The translations under genes and the position numbers were made by a program. A DNA stretch of 38,427 nucleotides from Chitinophagaceae bacterium (lineage in GTDB: Bacteria > Bacteroidota > Bacteroidia > Chitinophagales > Chitinophagaceae), in the NCBI GenBank assembly GCA_024643625.1, contig JAHEMO010000007.1, positions 1-38,427 of the forward strand, in the 5' to 3' direction. Shown one piece after another: positions 1-8,553 of the stretch. The notes beneath the pieces were generated by a model. That model had not been told where the DNA came from and did no database searches. It saw nothing but the letters and a program-made list of their open reading frames with translations. The number at the start of each line of letters is the position of its first letter. The stretch's first letter is position 1.

Positions 1-574
1 ATTGCTTGTCGGTAGGGTCAAGGCCTGTCATCCGGCGTATATTTTGATATGCCACCGCAGCCCACTCTTTGCCATGCACCCAACTGCTGTTGCTTGCTTT
101 ACCGCTGAAGCCTACTACCGGCTTCTCAGTTTTGGGCTTGGGATACCAGCTTGTGCCTAAAATATTGGGCACCGGGTCGGTAAAAAAAGTAGGCATAATT
201 ATTTGGTGCCCGTCATGTATCGATCGATGGCCCGCCAACCTTATGCCATAAGCATGAGGTGAAGGGGCCGTTATGCCAAAATCGCCGCCCGTAAAATAAA
301 GCAAGGGCTTTTGCATCTGCTCTGCTATAGCTGCCATTTGCAAATATTGCTGCCGCTTTTCGCCGTTTTGGTATTCGGAAAAGTCCAGCACTAAGGCCAA
401 TATATCGGCACTATCGGCATCATTTACCAGCTGTATTTTAGGGAGCCATTCCGGATTGGCTGGTTTGGCAGGATCCTGCATCCATTCCGGTGCCAGCAAC
501 GGCATCAGTAATGGAAAGGCATCATTAAAATATTTGCGTTGAAGGTTATGAGTATCGGCAAATACATGCAGCAT
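1..574 (-). CDS. Exostosin-like (GT47-like) protein, N-terminal part, cut by window edge
   Basis: About 191 codons are visible; the 3' end lies before base 1. The protein starts MLHVFADTHNLQRKYF and continues without stops. It has no signal peptide or membrane segment. A stretch around residues 145-165 (KPVVGFSGKASNSSWVHG) resembles the 'VGF.G' segment found before the donor-binding half of bacterial exostosin-like proteins that sit in polysaccharide clusters. The diagnostic C-terminal half is missing, so the family call is tentative. It is divergent from the polysaccharide operon that starts at 824, which fits a glycosyltransferase of the same locus. The ATG at 574 was chosen as the first in-frame start. 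No clear ribosome binding site is visible. It could instead be an unrelated conserved hypothetical protein. Confidence 0.5.
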   Translation of the reverse strand, partial: MLHVFADTHNLQRKYFNDAFPLLMPLLAPEWMQDPAKPANPEWLPKIQLVNDADSADILALVLDFSEYQNGEKRQQYLQMAAIAEQMQKPLLYFTGGDFGITAPSPHAYGIRLAGHRSIHDGHQIIMPTFFTDPVPNILGTSWYPKPKTEKPVVGFSGKASNSSWVHGKEWAAVAYQNIRRMTGLDPTDKQ

Positions 575-823
575 GGGCTAACAGAGTAGGCTAGGTAACA
601 AGTTTTGCTTTTTAGCAGTGCGGCAAGGATACTGTTTTATTCGCTTGCATTATTGCATAGGGCCGTGCTTTTATGTGAATAAATGCCAGGCGAAATTTGC
701 ACTCTTCATTAATTCGTTTCCGGATACCCTTTACCCTGCAGAGGCGTCTGCTTCTGGCGCTAAAAGGTGCTGCCCTAATAAGTTTCAATAGCCAAATTGT
801 GGCAGAATGCTAACATTGCAACC

Positions 824-1984
824 ATGCGATTTGTGGTTTTTAGCTATGCGCCGCTGGTGCACCATAACGGTCAATACTGGGGCTATTTGCCATATATCCG
901 CGAAATGAATATCTGGGTAAAGCATGTGGACGAACTGGTATTTGTATGTCCGCTTAATCAAGGTAAGGTTCCGGCTGATTTTGCTGCCCTCGCATCCCAT
1001 GTCCCGGTTAGTGTGATTCAAATCAAAGGTTTCAGTTTTACCAGTTTTGCCTCCGGTTGCCGTTCCGTTGTCGCCATACCGGGCATTCTTTTGCAAATTA
1101 TAAAGGGATGCCGTCGGGGTGATCACTTGCATTTACGGGTACCCGGAAATGTGGGGCTGCTTACCTGTTTGGTGCAAATATTTTTTCCAAAAAAGCCCAA
1201 AACGGCGAAGTATGCGGGTAATTGGGATCCGGAAAGTCAGCAGCCCTTGTCGTACCAAATGCAAAAATGGATTCTCAATAATACTGTACTCACCCGCAAC
1301 ATGGCGGTATTGGTGTACGGCCGATGGCCTGCCGACAGCCATAATATCGTTCCGTTTTTTACCGCTTCCTACGGGCAGGTACAGGCACGGCCGGTAAGGC
1401 ATAGAACATTTTCGGGCGGGGTGAAATTGATTTTTGTGGGCAAAATGACGGAAGGTAAAAGGCCCGTCTTAGCCTGTAAGACGCTTGGTATGCTTCGTCA
1501 GGAGGGCATTAATGCTTCTTTGGAAATGATTGGTAGCGGCCCTGAACTGCCTTCGCTGCAGCGCTACGCCCGCGTTCACAAATTAGAACCCTATATCACG
1601 TTTCAAGGCGAGTTGCCTCCTGAAGTTGTGGCTGAAAAAATGCGGGAAGCTCATTTTTTGGTATTCCTTTCCAAAAGTGAAGGTTGGCCAAAAGTGGTAG
1701 CGGAAAGTATGTTTTGGGGCTGCTTACCCATTACCACTGCCGTAAGCTGTGTGCCCCAAATGTTGGGTAGTGGCAGCCGCGGAACCCTTGTGCCGCCTAA
1801 TGCGGCAGCGGCAACTGCGGCTATAATCAACTGGATATCAGGCCCCGAGGCCTGGCAATCGGCTTCGAAAGCAGCGGCGGAATGGTCGCAACAATTTACA
1901 CTGGAGCGCTTCGAGGCCGAAGTAGTAAGATTATTACACCACGATTTTAGGGCGCCATTTGTTCCTGCAATAAATTTGCCCTGA
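824..1984 (+). CDS. GT-B glycosyltransferase (GT4-like)
   Basis: A 386-residue cytoplasmic glycosyltransferase predicted to add one sugar to a lipid-linked oligosaccharide. The C-terminal Rossmann half contains KLIFVGKMTEGKRP (about 201-214), the IGSGPE turn (about 236-241) and the E-x7-E donor-binding motif (E286 and E294, in SEGWPKVVAE), all typical of family 4. The N-terminal half begins MRFVVFSYAPLVHH and is divergent, as is usual for the acceptor domain. I prefer the ATG at 824; a start at 797 would add nine residues not typical of the fold. The stop overlaps the next start as TGATG, so translation is probably coupled to the polymerase-like gene. Donor and acceptor cannot be read from the sequence. 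Confidence 0.87.
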   Translation: MRFVVFSYAPLVHHNGQYWGYLPYIREMNIWVKHVDELVFVCPLNQGKVPADFAALASHVPVSVIQIKGFSFTSFASGCRSVVAIPGILLQIIKGCRRGDHLHLRVPGNVGLLTCLVQIFFPKKPKTAKYAGNWDPESQQPLSYQMQKWILNNTVLTRNMAVLVYGRWPADSHNIVPFFTASYGQVQARPVRHRTFSGGVKLIFVGKMTEGKRPVLACKTLGMLRQEGINASLEMIGSGPELPSLQRYARVHKLEPYITFQGELPPEVVAEKMREAHFLVFLSKSEGWPKVVAESMFWGCLPITTAVSCVPQMLGSGSRGTLVPPNAAAATAAIINWISGPEAWQSASKAAAEWSQQFTLERFEAEVVRLLHHDFRAPFVPAINLP

Positions 1985-3456
1985 TGCTCAAGTTTCTCGC
2001 CTCGGATAAATTGCAGATATTCTGGCTGATTTTTCATGCGGCTCTCGGTTTTGTTTCCGTCAATTACAAGTGGCCGCTGATTGCCTGGGTGTACCTTTCG
2101 TTCTTTTCCCTGATTTTTTCATTGCTCAATCCCCGCACTGCCCGCTTTCATGTGCTGCTGCTGATTGCCTATTTGCTGGGTTTTGAAGTGTTAGCCCGGG
2201 GCATTGTGGCCTACCCGTTTCTTCCTTTTGAAATGGGGAAATATGCGTCAGTCGCTTTATTTGGGTTTGCCTTGTTGTTGGGAGGACCAATAAAAAGAAC
2301 CAATCTTTATGGTATCGCCCTTTTGGTGCTGAGTTTGCCGGCCTTAGTGGCTGCGGAAGAGTTTACAAGAAAGAGTATTGTATTTAATTATTTTGGGCCG
2401 TTGGCCATGTTTCTTGGCGTTATTTTCTGCTCAAAACAAATATTGAGTTTTTCACAGATAAAGCAACTGCTGCGGGTAATGGCGTATTCCATTTTTGCCC
2501 TGGCTTGTTTTACCATTTTTCGTGCGGCCGAGTTCGATAAAATTGTTTATGGGGTATCTGCAAATTATGAAGCAGCAGGCGGTACCATTACCAATCAGGT
2601 AGCCAATCTTTTTGGGGCGGGTATTTGCATTATGAGCTTAATGTTTTTATCCAATCAGACGCTGTTTAAATACAAGGCACTGGATCTGATTATTCTGGGC
2701 TTTTTCATTATCCGTGGGTTGCTTACGTTTTCAAGAGGGGGCATGTTGAGTGCTGCAATGGCCATAGCCCTTATGGTAGTGTGGCCCAAGGCTCAGGCTG
2801 CCTGGCAGGACAACCAAATAAAAATGCGTTCCATTCCTATTGGCAATTTGTTTATAGCCGGTATTGTTTTTCTGGGTATGATAGTAGCAGTAAATACCTA
2901 TACCGATAATTACCTTTTATACCGCTATCAGGGCAAAACGGAAAGGTCATTGCAAACAGGTTTTACTAAGGACCTTGATTGGGACCAATGGACTACCGGC
3001 CGGGTAACGATTGCCGGTTCCGATATGCGCATGTTTTTGGCAAATCCTATTTTAGGGGTGGGTATTGGCCGTTCGATGGATGAGCGGCCCCGTTACGATG
3101 GACCTCCCGGACAGACATCGCACATCGAGTTTACCCGGCTATTTGCAGAGCATGGCTCCTTAGGCATGGCAATGGCAATCATGATATTTGTTTTTCCATT
3201 TTTTAAGCTTTGGAAGGAACCTAATAACTATGTACGATCCATAAGAATTGTATTTCTGGTAATGGCATTGAGCGCCACTTTTCACAATGCCATGCGCACG
3301 CTGATTACGCCGGTATTTTTTGCGTTTTCGTTTATTAAACTTGTACCCGATAATTATGATTGGCGCAAACATTTGACCAATAGTAAAAAGCAACAATCTA
3401 TAAGAAGGCGCACTGCTGTTATTCAAGAATTGAAGGCAGAGCAAATGCCGCAATAG
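1984..3456 (+). CDS. O-antigen ligase/polymerase-like membrane protein (Wzy_C family)
   Basis: A 490-residue polytopic inner-membrane protein with about a dozen hydrophobic segments. It has the family landmarks: a TFSRGG segment (about 248-253), then a large periplasmic loop with TTGR (337-340), an ANPILGVGIG segment (353-362) and HIEFTRLFAEHG (380-391), followed by the last membrane helices. In this family the loop after SRGG and the downstream arginine and histidine act in joining undecaprenyl-linked glycans, either chain to chain (Wzy) or chain to lipid A or protein (WaaL/PglL type). Sequence alone does not separate these. The start overlaps the preceding stop. The C-terminal tail is basic (KKQQSIRRR). 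As the only such gene in the cluster, polymerase is slightly favoured over ligase. Confidence 0.87.
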   Translation: MLKFLASDKLQIFWLIFHAALGFVSVNYKWPLIAWVYLSFFSLIFSLLNPRTARFHVLLLIAYLLGFEVLARGIVAYPFLPFEMGKYASVALFGFALLLGGPIKRTNLYGIALLVLSLPALVAAEEFTRKSIVFNYFGPLAMFLGVIFCSKQILSFSQIKQLLRVMAYSIFALACFTIFRAAEFDKIVYGVSANYEAAGGTITNQVANLFGAGICIMSLMFLSNQTLFKYKALDLIILGFFIIRGLLTFSRGGMLSAAMAIALMVVWPKAQAAWQDNQIKMRSIPIGNLFIAGIVFLGMIVAVNTYTDNYLLYRYQGKTERSLQTGFTKDLDWDQWTTGRVTIAGSDMRMFLANPILGVGIGRSMDERPRYDGPPGQTSHIEFTRLFAEHGSLGMAMAIMIFVFPFFKLWKEPNNYVRSIRIVFLVMALSATFHNAMRTLITPVFFAFSFIKLVPDNYDWRKHLTNSKKQQSIRRRTAVIQELKAEQMPQ

Positions 3457-3600
3457 CGTTACTGAGAAACTTACATTTCCTATATCAACCTGGGCAGATA
3501 AAGACAGATTCGACTCCGGATGATACATAAAGTAAATACTAAACCTAATGCTCAGGATTTACGCCGAAATATCTTATACCTGCTGCGAGCCGGTATTGGG

Positions 3601-3632
3601 TTTTGATTCAAATTCATCGGTTTTAGATTCAA
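3601..3632 (+). repeat. Imperfect direct repeat upstream of glycosyltransferase gene
   Basis: TTTTGATTCAA (3601-3611) recurs as TTTTAGATTCAA (3621-3632), about two helical turns apart, in the 192-base gap between the polymerase-like gene and the next glycosyltransferase. It ends 17 bases before the ATG at 3649. The spacing would suit a dimeric regulator or RNA polymerase contacts, but the repeat is AT-rich and short and may be chance. The rest of the gap shows no hairpin or ORF. Confidence 0.3.
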
Positions 3633-3648
3633 TGGTTATTTTTCCGGC

Positions 3649-4767
3649 ATGACGAAGCCCGAAGTAATTGTGGTGGCGCAGATAATTGACTCGCTCAATA
3701 TGGGTGGAGCCGAGTTGATGGCTGTACACATAGCGAATGCAATTGCAGGCACACCGGGGTTTAAGTCCATGCTTATTGTCACCCGTAATGCCGGTACGCT
3801 TCAACAAAGGGTTTCAGGTAAAGTGGCCGTTATTTATTTGCATAAAACAAATCGTTTCGACCTTGGTGCATTATCGCGGCTAAGGCAGGTTATTCGGCGT
3901 GAGCGTATTCAAATTTTACATGCCCATGGCAGCTCAATAACAATGGCTGCAATGCTTCGCATGGTAATGCGCTTCCGGCTTATTTGGCACGATCACTATG
4001 GCAAACTGTTGCGGGCAGATGGTAAAAGAAATTATCCTTACGCTTTATGGTCCCGGTGGTACAATTATGTATTCTGTGTATCGGAAGAGTTGGTGCAGCA
4101 TAACAGACGATTTCTGCAATGTGCCGATGACCGTATTCAGTATCTGCCAAATTTCACCGTGCCGCAATCACCTGCAGCATCGCCCGATTTTTTGCCGGCA
4201 ACGGCCGGTCCTATCATCATTCATCTTGCTAACCTGAGGCCACAGAAAGATCATGTAAATCTTTTCAAGGCAATTGCGATTCTTGTAAAGAGTTTTCCTG
4301 ATTTGCGGCTGTATTGTATTGGGGGTGGTAATAGCGGTCCTTATTTTAATGAACTTGAGGCCATGGTTAACCGTCTTGGCTTGACGGAGCATGTCTTATT
4401 TACCGGTCCGCAGGCTAATCCCTATCCTTACCTGCATTTGTCTAATCTTGGTGTATTAAGTTCGCAAAGCGAAGGAATGCCGCTTGCTTTACTGGATTAT
4501 GGGCTTGCAAAATTGCCGGTGGTATGTACCGACGTGGGTAAGTGCCGTGAAGTGGTGGGGCAACATGGTGGACTTGTAGTTGCTGCAGAAAATGCAACTG
4601 CACTTGCAGAAGCCATGCGCAATATAATTACGGATAAAAGGATGGCGGAGGAAATGGCGGCGCATTTAAATCAACGAATTTTGCAACACTATTCGCAAGC
4701 CGCTATTATGCCGCAGATTGTAGAAGTGTATGATAATTACAAACAAAAATCTCTGACACCTGCATAA
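3649..4767 (+). CDS. GT-B glycosyltransferase family 4
   Basis: 372 residues. The N-terminal half has the classic acceptor-side start IIDSLNMGGAE (about 12-22), and HAHGSS at 91-96. The C-terminal half has HLANLRPQKDH (192-202), the IGGGNSGP turn (224-231) and SEGMPLALLDYG (274-285), the donor-phosphate motif E-x7-E, here with D283 in place of the second acidic residue. It transfers a sugar from a nucleotide donor to the growing repeat unit at the cytoplasmic face of the inner membrane. A 192-base gap separates it from the polymerase-like gene, so it may have its own promoter. The next gene begins about 32 bases after its stop. Specificity is unknown. Confidence 0.9.
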   Translation: MTKPEVIVVAQIIDSLNMGGAELMAVHIANAIAGTPGFKSMLIVTRNAGTLQQRVSGKVAVIYLHKTNRFDLGALSRLRQVIRRERIQILHAHGSSITMAAMLRMVMRFRLIWHDHYGKLLRADGKRNYPYALWSRWYNYVFCVSEELVQHNRRFLQCADDRIQYLPNFTVPQSPAASPDFLPATAGPIIIHLANLRPQKDHVNLFKAIAILVKSFPDLRLYCIGGGNSGPYFNELEAMVNRLGLTEHVLFTGPQANPYPYLHLSNLGVLSSQSEGMPLALLDYGLAKLPVVCTDVGKCREVVGQHGGLVVAAENATALAEAMRNIITDKRMAEEMAAHLNQRILQHYSQAAIMPQIVEVYDNYKQKSLTPA

Positions 4768-4799
4768 GGCACCCGGTGCGATATGTTGAAATAAATAAC

Positions 4800-5873
4800 A
4801 TGGCGGCAAAGCGACGAATACTTTTTTTGGGAGAAACCTACCGTGCAGATGCCATAACCTGGATTACCGGGCTAAAAGAGTTTGGGCATTTTGAAGTATA
4901 CACCTGGGAAATGCGCAACGTTGAGCGCGGATGGCGGAGGTGGCTGCGATTTGCAGAATATTTATGGGCTGTTAATGAAGTCAGAAAGGCTATCAGTGCT
5001 TATAAGCCCCATATGGTAATTGCAGAGCGCACCACAAGTTTCGGTTATCTGGCCGCAAGATCAGGGCATCATCCCATTGCTGTGGCCCAACAGGGCCGAA
5101 CCGATATTTGGCCCAATAAGTCAATCATAAAACCCTTAAAGAAAGCAATGCAACGGTATTGTTTTAAGCATGCAGATTTGCTGCACTCATGGGGACCGGT
5201 TATGACTTCGTATATGCTTTCGCGGGCGGTTCCCCGTCATAAAATTCTTGAATTACCCAAGGGTATCGACCTACGCAAGTTTTATGCCGCTCCCGCTACC
5301 AAGCCATTTGATAAAATAAGAGCCATTGTTACCAGAAGTATGGCGGCAGAATACCGGCATGCTGTAATATTAGAAGCTTTTAGCTTACTTAAAAAGAAAG
5401 GGATAGACTTTGAGTTGGTGCTTGTAGGTTCGGGTCCCTTGAAAAATCTTTTGGAGCAATATGCCGATGATTTGGGTATTACGCAACAGGTGGTATTTAC
5501 AGGCATCGTACCCAACACTGAACTCCCGGCGTTACTAAAAGAAGCTAATATATACATTAGCATGCCGTTAAGTGAAGGGGTATCCGCGTCGCTGTTTGAA
5601 GCCATGGCTACATCAAATTATCCGATAGTAGCTGATCTTGAAGGAAACAAATCGTGGATTGAACATGGCGTGAATGGGTATTTGGTTCCGGTGGACGATA
5701 GTGGCCATCTCGCTGAATCAATTATGGCTGTTTGGTCGGATCAGCAGAAATTGAAAGAGGCGCTGCATACTAATTTTCAATTTGTGCAGAACCATGTGAG
5801 CTATGAAAAAAACATGAAACTCATTGCTGACAAGTATCACAGTATGATTGACGAATTCTATAAGCGCACTTGA
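4800..5873 (+). CDS. GT-B glycosyltransferase family 4
   Basis: 357 residues from the ATG at 4800 (MAAKRRILFLGETYRAD). An ATG at 4776 would add eight residues and is less fitting. The C-terminal donor domain shows VLVGSGPLKNLLEQ (207-220), VFTGIVPNTELPALL (232-246) and the E-x7-E motif (E259, E267 in SEGVSASLFE), followed by NGYLVPVDD (292-300). The N-terminal half has no membrane anchor. Position between another glycosyltransferase and the CapK-like gene puts it in repeat-unit assembly. Its TGA overlaps the next ATG as TGATG at 5871-5875, so the CapK-like protein is probably made by coupled translation. Donor sugar and linkage cannot be predicted. Confidence 0.88.
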   Translation: MAAKRRILFLGETYRADAITWITGLKEFGHFEVYTWEMRNVERGWRRWLRFAEYLWAVNEVRKAISAYKPHMVIAERTTSFGYLAARSGHHPIAVAQQGRTDIWPNKSIIKPLKKAMQRYCFKHADLLHSWGPVMTSYMLSRAVPRHKILELPKGIDLRKFYAAPATKPFDKIRAIVTRSMAAEYRHAVILEAFSLLKKKGIDFELVLVGSGPLKNLLEQYADDLGITQQVVFTGIVPNTELPALLKEANIYISMPLSEGVSASLFEAMATSNYPIVADLEGNKSWIEHGVNGYLVPVDDSGHLAESIMAVWSDQQKLKEALHTNFQFVQNHVSYEKNMKLIADKYHSMIDEFYKRT

Positions 5874-7240
5874 TGATGCAGTTATTCGATATTTCGTTGC
5901 AATTGAATGGATATCGTATCCATACTGCTGAAAAAAGTTTGGCGGCTTTATTGCGTCTGCCTTTCGATGAAAGGAGTGCAAGGCAAAAAGCCATGCAAAT
6001 GGATATCCTGCACTTTCACTTGCATAACAATAATTTTTATCGGCAACTTATGCAAGCAAAGGGGTGTCCGGTAGAAAATCTTTCCGGTTTAGCATGGGCG
6101 CAGATACCCATAGTAGAAAAGCAGGATTTGCAGAAGCCTTTACCTGAAATGATATCGGATACTTTTTCTGTCACTAGCGTGTTTAGAAACAAAACATCGG
6201 GTTCTTCCGGAATGCCTTTTTCTTTTGCCAAAGACAAATGGTGCCATGCCATGAGCTGGGCCAATAACAAACGATTATTTGGTCTTTATGGTATCGATTT
6301 TAATCAATCGCTGCAGGCAAGATTTTATGGCATGCCTGCTTCGGGATATAAGTATTATAAAGAGCAATTAAAAGACAGACTGTCCCGCAGAGTTCGGTTT
6401 CCGGTACACAAACTAGATGCAGCATCCAGTAGGCAATACGTAGAGGCTTTTAAGCAAAAGCCATTTAGCTATATCAATGGCTACACGAGCAGTTTGGTTT
6501 TGTTTGCACGTTACTTATTGGATATGGGCATTGTCCTTAAAGAAATATGTCCTTCACTTGTGGCTTGCTTTACGACATCAGAAATTTGTGATGACATAGA
6601 CCGTGAAATATTGTCGAAAGCATTTGGTGTTCGGGTGGTGAATGAATATGGCGCAGCCGAACTGGAATTGCTTGCCTTTGAGCATCCTGGTGGTGAATGG
6701 GTACTAAACGAAGAGAACTTGTTTATAGAAATCGTTGACGACAATGGTAGTCCGTTACCCGATGGTGAAACCGGCCGTGTAGTGGTAACTGCATTACACA
6801 ATAAAGCCATGCCATTTATTCGTTATCATCTGGGCGATAGCGGAGCCATTCAGCCGGAAAGGCGATTTGGCTTCAACAGAATTTTACAATCCCTTACAGG
6901 CCGCACTAACGATCTAGCCGTGTTGCCAGGTGGCAAAAAAGTACCTGGTTTGGCTTTTTACTACGTCACCAAGTCTATTATGGATGATGCCGGCAGGCTA
7001 AAGGAAATTGTAGTGAAGCAAACGGCGTTGGATACCTTTGAAATAAATTATGTACGGGATACGCCGCTAACCAATACTGAATTGCTTCATGTTCAAAAGT
7101 TGATGGATGAGTATCTTGAACCCGGCCTGAAACTGATAACAAAAAAAGTGGATTCTATAGATCGTACAAGGACCGGCAAGCTTCGGCAGTTTGAAAATCT
7201 AATGGTTCGCCAAAGCGATACGAGTGAAAGAAATGCGTAA
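5873..7240 (+). CDS. CapK/phenylacetate-CoA ligase-like adenylate-forming enzyme
   Basis: 455 residues of the ANL superfamily. The phosphate-binding loop is NKTSGSSGMP (about 106-115), the adenine/aromatic motif is NEYGAAE (about 257-263), the ribose-binding GD is in HLGDSG (about 319-324), and the C-terminal lysine lies in RTRTGKLRQF. Such enzymes activate a carboxylate with ATP to an acyl-adenylate and may then form a thioester, amide or ester. CapK-type members are common in capsule and O-antigen clusters, but their substrates are mostly undefined. The start is ambiguous between ATGs at 5873 and 5876; both follow the upstream TGA directly. The stop overlaps the next gene by eight bases (ATGCGTAA). 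The position among glycosyltransferases suggests a role in decorating the polysaccharide, not in phenylacetate catabolism, for which no other gene is present. Confidence 0.88.
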   Translation: MMQLFDISLQLNGYRIHTAEKSLAALLRLPFDERSARQKAMQMDILHFHLHNNNFYRQLMQAKGCPVENLSGLAWAQIPIVEKQDLQKPLPEMISDTFSVTSVFRNKTSGSSGMPFSFAKDKWCHAMSWANNKRLFGLYGIDFNQSLQARFYGMPASGYKYYKEQLKDRLSRRVRFPVHKLDAASSRQYVEAFKQKPFSYINGYTSSLVLFARYLLDMGIVLKEICPSLVACFTTSEICDDIDREILSKAFGVRVVNEYGAAELELLAFEHPGGEWVLNEENLFIEIVDDNGSPLPDGETGRVVVTALHNKAMPFIRYHLGDSGAIQPERRFGFNRILQSLTGRTNDLAVLPGGKKVPGLAFYYVTKSIMDDAGRLKEIVVKQTALDTFEINYVRDTPLTNTELLHVQKLMDEYLEPGLKLITKKVDSIDRTRTGKLRQFENLMVRQSDTSERNA

Positions 7241-8498
7241 GCCCCAAATATTATACTGCTATCAATACTTTGGTACTCCGCAAGGTGGCTGGAGTACCCG
7301 CGTGTACGAAATGGCAAGGCGTTGGGTGGACGCCGGTTATGAGGTAACGGTACTTACCACGCCTTACGATAAATCTGATATCAAGGTTGCCAAGGGTATA
7401 TCTACAAATTATTCCATTGATGGTATTCAGGTGAGGGTGCTAAACTTTCCCCAGTCCAATAAGCACGGTCTGCTGCGAAGGATTGTACAGTTTATGAAGT
7501 TTATCTTTTTCTCCGGCTACTATGTAATGAAACTGGACTTTGACGTAATAATCGCCAGCTCAGGACCTATTACGGTAGGTTTACTTGGCATTATTGCTAA
7601 GAAATTCCGTGGTAAAAAATTTGTTTTTGAGGTACGGGATTTATGGCCCGGTGGAGCGGTTCAATTGGGTATCATCAAAAACAAAATCCTGCAAAAGCTT
7701 GCCTTTCGTTTAGAAGCAGCATGTTATGCCCACGCACAATTAATTGTGTGCTGCTCCAGCGGGATGGAAGAGGATATTAATAGCCGGTTTAGCTACCGCA
7801 AGACATTGGTAGTGCCCAACGCTGCTGATATAGATTTGTTCTCACCTCCTTCTGCCGTAGAAAGCAATAAGTTACATCTAAAGCCAAGGGTAATTTACAC
7901 CGGATCTTTAGGCCTGATGGATAACTGTATGCAAATTATGTATGCAGCGGCATTGTTAGATAAGGTAAAGTATAAGGATGTTGAATTTTTGATTGTAGGT
8001 GAAGGGGTCGATAGGCCTGCCATGGAGTCATTTGCGCAAGAACATGGCCTGGATTTCGTAAAGTTCACGGGGCTGCTGCCCAAAGTGCAAGTTGCTGATT
8101 TGCTGAGGCATGCTTGTTGTTCTATTATTTGCTTTAAAGATGTAGCTATCCTGAATACCGTTTCACCAAACAAATTATTTGACGCTTTTGCTGCCGGCGT
8201 TCCGGTAGTGCAGACCACCTCGGGTTGGATAGCCACGCTAGTGCAGCAGCATCAATGTGGTAGTAATGTGCCGCCTGATAATCCGCAGGCTATGATTCAT
8301 GCCATCTGCAATTATCTTGATAACGAACAGCTTCGGGAAATGCATGGCGCACGGGCAAGAGGCCTGGCCCTTCACCAATTTAACCGGGATACATGTGCGG
8401 CTACTATGATTAATGCTATACAGGCGGTTTGGGAAAACAAAGACTTTAATAATAGGGCACAACAAACTATTGTTGCAGATAGCTCAAGTGCTGCTTAG
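7233..8498 (+). CDS. GT-B glycosyltransferase, WbuB-like subfamily of GT4
   Basis: 421 residues from ATG 7233, which overlaps the previous stop. Features of the WbuB-like group are the N-terminal YCYQYFGTPQGGWSTRVYE, the FEVRDLWPGG segment (about 132-141), VPNAADIDLF (194-203) and SPNKLFDAFAAG (311-322), the last replacing the usual E-x7-E with an N-K...D arrangement. Well-studied relatives transfer amino-deoxy sugars such as L-FucNAc to lipid-linked GlcNAc. A GTG at 7224 is also possible but adds only three residues. It is directly followed by the sugar oxidoreductase and acetyltransferase genes, which fits a donor that is an acetamido sugar. That substrate link is an inference. Confidence 0.88.
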   Translation: MRKPQILYCYQYFGTPQGGWSTRVYEMARRWVDAGYEVTVLTTPYDKSDIKVAKGISTNYSIDGIQVRVLNFPQSNKHGLLRRIVQFMKFIFFSGYYVMKLDFDVIIASSGPITVGLLGIIAKKFRGKKFVFEVRDLWPGGAVQLGIIKNKILQKLAFRLEAACYAHAQLIVCCSSGMEEDINSRFSYRKTLVVPNAADIDLFSPPSAVESNKLHLKPRVIYTGSLGLMDNCMQIMYAAALLDKVKYKDVEFLIVGEGVDRPAMESFAQEHGLDFVKFTGLLPKVQVADLLRHACCSIICFKDVAILNTVSPNKLFDAFAAGVPVVQTTSGWIATLVQQHQCGSNVPPDNPQAMIHAICNYLDNEQLREMHGARARGLALHQFNRDTCAATMINAIQAVWENKDFNNRAQQTIVADSSSAA

Positions 8499-8553
8499 CA
8501 AGCATGTACCATCTACAACCCTGCATAAATTACCAGCTATCATACTATCAGGA

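Noticed and set aside
5870-5875. TTG start of the CapK-like gene
   Set aside because: ATGs at 5873 and 5876 immediately follow, and one overlaps the upstream stop as TGATG, the pattern seen elsewhere in the cluster.
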